DNA of 7,827 bases from an uncultured Roseburia sp. (GTDB taxonomy: Bacteria > Bacillota > Clostridia > Lachnospirales > Lachnospiraceae): contig CAJTYI010000111.1 of the NCBI GenBank assembly GCA_910584215.1, positions 1 through 7,827 on the forward strand, written 5' to 3'. Each line of letters opens with the position of its first letter. The stretch's first letter is position 1. This document shows, piece after piece, positions 6,281 to 7,827 of this stretch. The notes beneath the pieces are model-generated. The model was given only the letters and a program-made list of their open reading frames with translations. It was not told where the DNA came from and searched no databases. Position numbers and translations under genes: made by a program.

Positions 6281-6311
6281 ATTTTTTAGAGATATGGACC
6301 GATACTATAAT
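6278..6311 (+). promoter_or_regulatory. Possible flagellar sigma-28 promoter before flgG
   Basis: TAAA (6278-6281), 16 bases, then ACCGATAC (6298-6305) resembles the sigma-28/sigma-D consensus TAAA-N15-GCCGATAA. A perfect sigma-A -10 TATAAT overlaps at 6306-6311 but has only TTTTTA as a -35. The 155-base gap before flgG is much wider than the other gaps in this operon, which makes an internal promoter plausible. This rests on motif similarity only. Confidence 0.35.
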
Positions 6312-6379
6312 AGAGATAATGACGCGATTTTGTATCGTTGCATCTTTTGCATATTCATGGTTAAGCTAAAAATAGTATC
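6301..6379 (+). other. 8-bp inverted repeat between flgF and flgG
   Basis: GATACTAT (6301-6308) and ATAGTATC (6372-6379) are perfect reverse complements, and GTATC (6331-6335) is a competing partner for the left arm. The left arm overlaps the possible promoter. The distance (63 bases) is long for a simple hairpin, so it may be coincidental or part of a larger leader fold. Confidence 0.3.
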
Positions 6380-6395
6380 ACTACGAATGTTAAGC

Positions 6396-6413
6396 CTGCG
6401 GCGGAAGCCGTGG
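6396..6413 (+). other. GNRA-capped hairpin in the flgG leader
   Basis: CGGC (6399-6402) and GCCG (6407-6410) close a GGAA loop, a GNRA tetraloop. Three more outer pairs (two of them G-U) extend the stem to 6396-6413. It ends about five bases before the flgG ribosome binding site, so it could tune flgG translation or protect a processed 5' end. The role is inferred. Confidence 0.4.
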
Positions 6414-6435
6414 ACGGAAAGGAAAGAGATTTAAC

Positions 6436-7251
6436 ATGGTAAGATCACTTTACACTGCGGCGACGGGTATGATCGCTCAGCAGTCCAATGTGGATAATAT
6501 TTCCAATAATCTGGCTAATGTCAACACGGTAGGATATAAAGAAGAAAAGATGGAGTTTAAATCGTTGCTGTATCAAACGCTTCAGACGAAGACGACCACG
6601 GCAAACGGTGAGCAGAAGCCGATTCCGGCGCAGGCAGGTCTTGGAACGCGCGTGGCCTCCAACACTTCTGTTTTTACACAGGGCTCCATGCTGGACAGCG
6701 ACAGTGCCACCGATTTTGCGATTGTTGGCGACGGATTTTTCGCGGTGCGCGGGGCAGACGGGGAGACTTACTATACGAGGGACGGAAGCTTTACATGGGC
6801 GATGGGAACGACGGGACTTACACTGTGTACCTCGGACGGTTATCCGGTTCTTGGCAATGACGGCAATCCAATCGTGATTCCTAATGGGATTCAGTCGGAG
6901 CAGGTGATTGTGAGTGCCGACGGTAGATTTGGCTATATGCAGAATGATGGTACATATGTCAATTTAAACAGATCATTTGGTTTATATCAGTTTAATAATC
7001 CCGCCGGACTTGAGAAGATCGGTCAGAATCTCTACAATGTGACGCCGGCTTCCGGCAATGCGCTCGCAGAGGCGACGGTGGCAAACCTTAAGCGAAGTCA
7101 GGTAAAGCAGAAGTACCTAGAGGGGTCCAACGTCAATGTAGCGACCGAGATGGTAAATCTTATCGTAGCGCAGCGCGCCTATCAGTTGAATTCCAAAGCG
7201 ATCACCACTTCGGATGAGATGTTAGAGCAGGCCAACAACCTGAAACGTTAA
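6436..7251 (+). CDS. flgG: Flagellar rod/hook protein, FlgG/FlhP type
   Basis: This is a distal-rod or hook-basal body axial protein. It is 271 residues, close to typical FlgG (about 260). The N-terminal rod domain is LYTAATGMIAQQ then ISNNLANVNTVGYKEE (5-37). The centre has VGDGFFAV and YTRDGSFTW, and TSDGYPVLGNDGNPI follows. The C-terminal domain (about 217-271) has LEGSNVNVATEMVNLI and AQRAYQLNSKAI, the strongest FlgG-like signature in the pair. The ribosome binding site is the stretch AAAGGAAAGAG (6418-6428). It is paralogous to the preceding gene, presumably by ancient duplication. It lies 155 bases after flgF and 34 before the FlgJ-like gene. Confidence 0.9.
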   Translation: MVRSLYTAATGMIAQQSNVDNISNNLANVNTVGYKEEKMEFKSLLYQTLQTKTTTANGEQKPIPAQAGLGTRVASNTSVFTQGSMLDSDSATDFAIVGDGFFAVRGADGETYYTRDGSFTWAMGTTGLTLCTSDGYPVLGNDGNPIVIPNGIQSEQVIVSADGRFGYMQNDGTYVNLNRSFGLYQFNNPAGLEKIGQNLYNVTPASGNALAEATVANLKRSQVKQKYLEGSNVNVATEMVNLIVAQRAYQLNSKAITTSDEMLEQANNLKR

Positions 7252-7285
7252 TGAGAGATTTCTTATATAGAAAGGCGGTATTTAT

Positions 7286-7642
7286 ATGACAGTCGACGGC
7301 ATTACATCCATGTTGGGCACCAATGCGGCGAATGACATGGCGGCGGGCAGAGCGGATTCCGTTAAAAATAATATCAATAAGGTATCATCGGATACCACGT
7401 CAGACGAGTTGATGGAGGTCTGCAAGGATTTTGTATCCTATTTTGTCGAAGAGATACTCAAGGAAATTAAGGAGAATCTCACGAATGACGAGGAGGACGA
7501 GGACGGTTCCACAGCAATGTTGACGGATTTTCATATGGAAAGCGCGATCGAGACGATTTCAGATGCGATGATGGATCAGTCCGGTCTCAACTTTACACAG
7601 CAGCTGTATGAACAGATGAAGCGCAATTACAATATTGAGTGA
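7286..7642 (+). CDS. flgJ: FlgJ-type rod-binding protein, single domain
   Basis: This 118-residue protein matches the N-terminal rod-binding domain of FlgJ, which caps or scaffolds the growing rod. The core is ELMEVCKDFVSYFVEEILKEIKE (41-63), then a strongly acidic linker NDEEDEDG (67-74), MLTDFHMESAIETISDAMMDQSG (78-100) and the ending FTQQLYEQMKRNY. The muramidase domain of enterobacterial FlgJ is absent, which is common in Firmicutes; wall opening would need another enzyme. AAAGGCGG (7271-7278) with a seven-base spacer fixes the start. It is the last gene of the operon, 26 bases before the terminator hairpin. The family call is firm, the exact name less so. Confidence 0.85.
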   Translation: MTVDGITSMLGTNAANDMAAGRADSVKNNINKVSSDTTSDELMEVCKDFVSYFVEEILKEIKENLTNDEEDEDGSTAMLTDFHMESAIETISDAMMDQSGLNFTQQLYEQMKRNYNIE

Positions 7643-7667
7643 TAGAATCATAGAATCAGAATGAGAG

Positions 7668-7703
7668 ACACCGTAAGATTAATGCAGATTAATTTTACGG
7701 TGT
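7668..7703 (+). terminator. Operon terminator hairpin
   Basis: ACACCGTAA (7668-7676) pairs with TTACGGTGT (7695-7703). After a G-U pair, ATTAAT (7678-7683) pairs with ATTAAT (7688-7693) around GCAG. That gives sixteen pairs with a tetraloop. ACTTTTAC follows, a short T-run, so efficiency may be moderate. It ends the mreB-flgF-flgG-flgJ operon. Confidence 0.8.
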
Positions 7704-7719
7704 ACTTTTACGAAATACA

Positions 7720-7746
7720 GGGACAGTTTGCAGAGCGTGCTGTCCT
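7720..7746 (+). terminator. Tandem hairpin 1 with loop GCAGAGCGTG
   Basis: GGGACAG (7720-7726) pairs with CTGTCCT (7740-7746), six Watson-Crick pairs plus a G-U pair. The loop contains GCAGAGCGTG (7730-7739). TTTGCTT follows. It is the first of two hairpins sharing that ten-base loop sequence. It may be a back-up terminator or a dispersed repeat. Confidence 0.55.
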
Positions 7747-7759
7747 TTGCTTAACATAA

Positions 7760-7783
7760 GGATGCCCGCAGAGCGTGGCATCC
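7760..7783 (+). terminator. Tandem hairpin 2 with loop GCAGAGCGTG
   Basis: GGATGCC (7760-7766) pairs perfectly with GGCATCC (7777-7783). The loop carries the same GCAGAGCGTG (7768-7777, its last G joining the stem) as the hairpin 38 bases upstream. GTTGTTTTATG follows, a terminator-like T-rich tail. The remaining bases to the window end hold no supported gene. Confidence 0.6.
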
Positions 7784-7827
7784 GTTGTTTTATGCACAGG
7801 CCCGCCAATGGAAGAAAGCAGCCAAGG

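Noticed and set aside
7808..7827. Start of a further gene at the window edge (ATG at 7808)
   Set aside because: No ribosome binding site precedes it and only six codons are visible.

Overview
The window looks like chromosomal DNA from a motile, Gram-positive, low-to-moderate-GC bacterium, most likely Clostridia and plausibly Lachnospiraceae (relatives of Roseburia, Agathobacter or Butyrivibrio). Evidence: strong purine-rich ribosome binding sites, a sigma-A promoter, and an actin-like mreB/mbl gene directly followed by two rod/hook genes, the order known from Bacillus subtilis as mbl-flhO-flhP. The family-level placement is inference; no rRNA or marker search was possible.

The layout has four parts. 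(1) 1-452 is gene-free. It holds one copy of a ~147-base repeat (35-181, minus) and a short direct repeat just before uvrA. (2) 453-3284 encodes a complete UvrA, the damage-recognition ATPase of nucleotide excision repair, with no uvrB or uvrC beside it. (3) 3285-4404 is a 1.1-kb gap without an ordinary gene but dense in structure. It has a 17-bp hairpin after uvrA, a hairpin hiding the ribosome binding site of a 13-codon micro-ORF, an inverted copy of the upstream repeat, a 66-bp tandem duplication, another near-full copy of the repeat, and a clear promoter. (4) 4405-7642 is a four-gene plus-strand operon: mreB/mbl, flgF-like (flhO), flgG-like (flhP), and a small FlgJ-type rod-binding protein. 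It ends in a strong hairpin terminator at 7668-7703, followed by two hairpins that share one loop sequence but have different stems.

The operon couples cell-wall organisation (MreB/Mbl filaments guide lateral peptidoglycan synthesis) to building the flagellar rod that must cross that wall. UvrA is an independent housekeeping unit.

The coding content is ordinary. The novelty, if any, is in the non-coding DNA: a repeat family whose hairpin stems change in a base-pair-preserving way between copies, copies pointing outward on both sides of uvrA, and a translationally coupled micro-ORF pair. None of these matches an RNA or element family that I can name with confidence. All structures were paired by eye and none was folded computationally.
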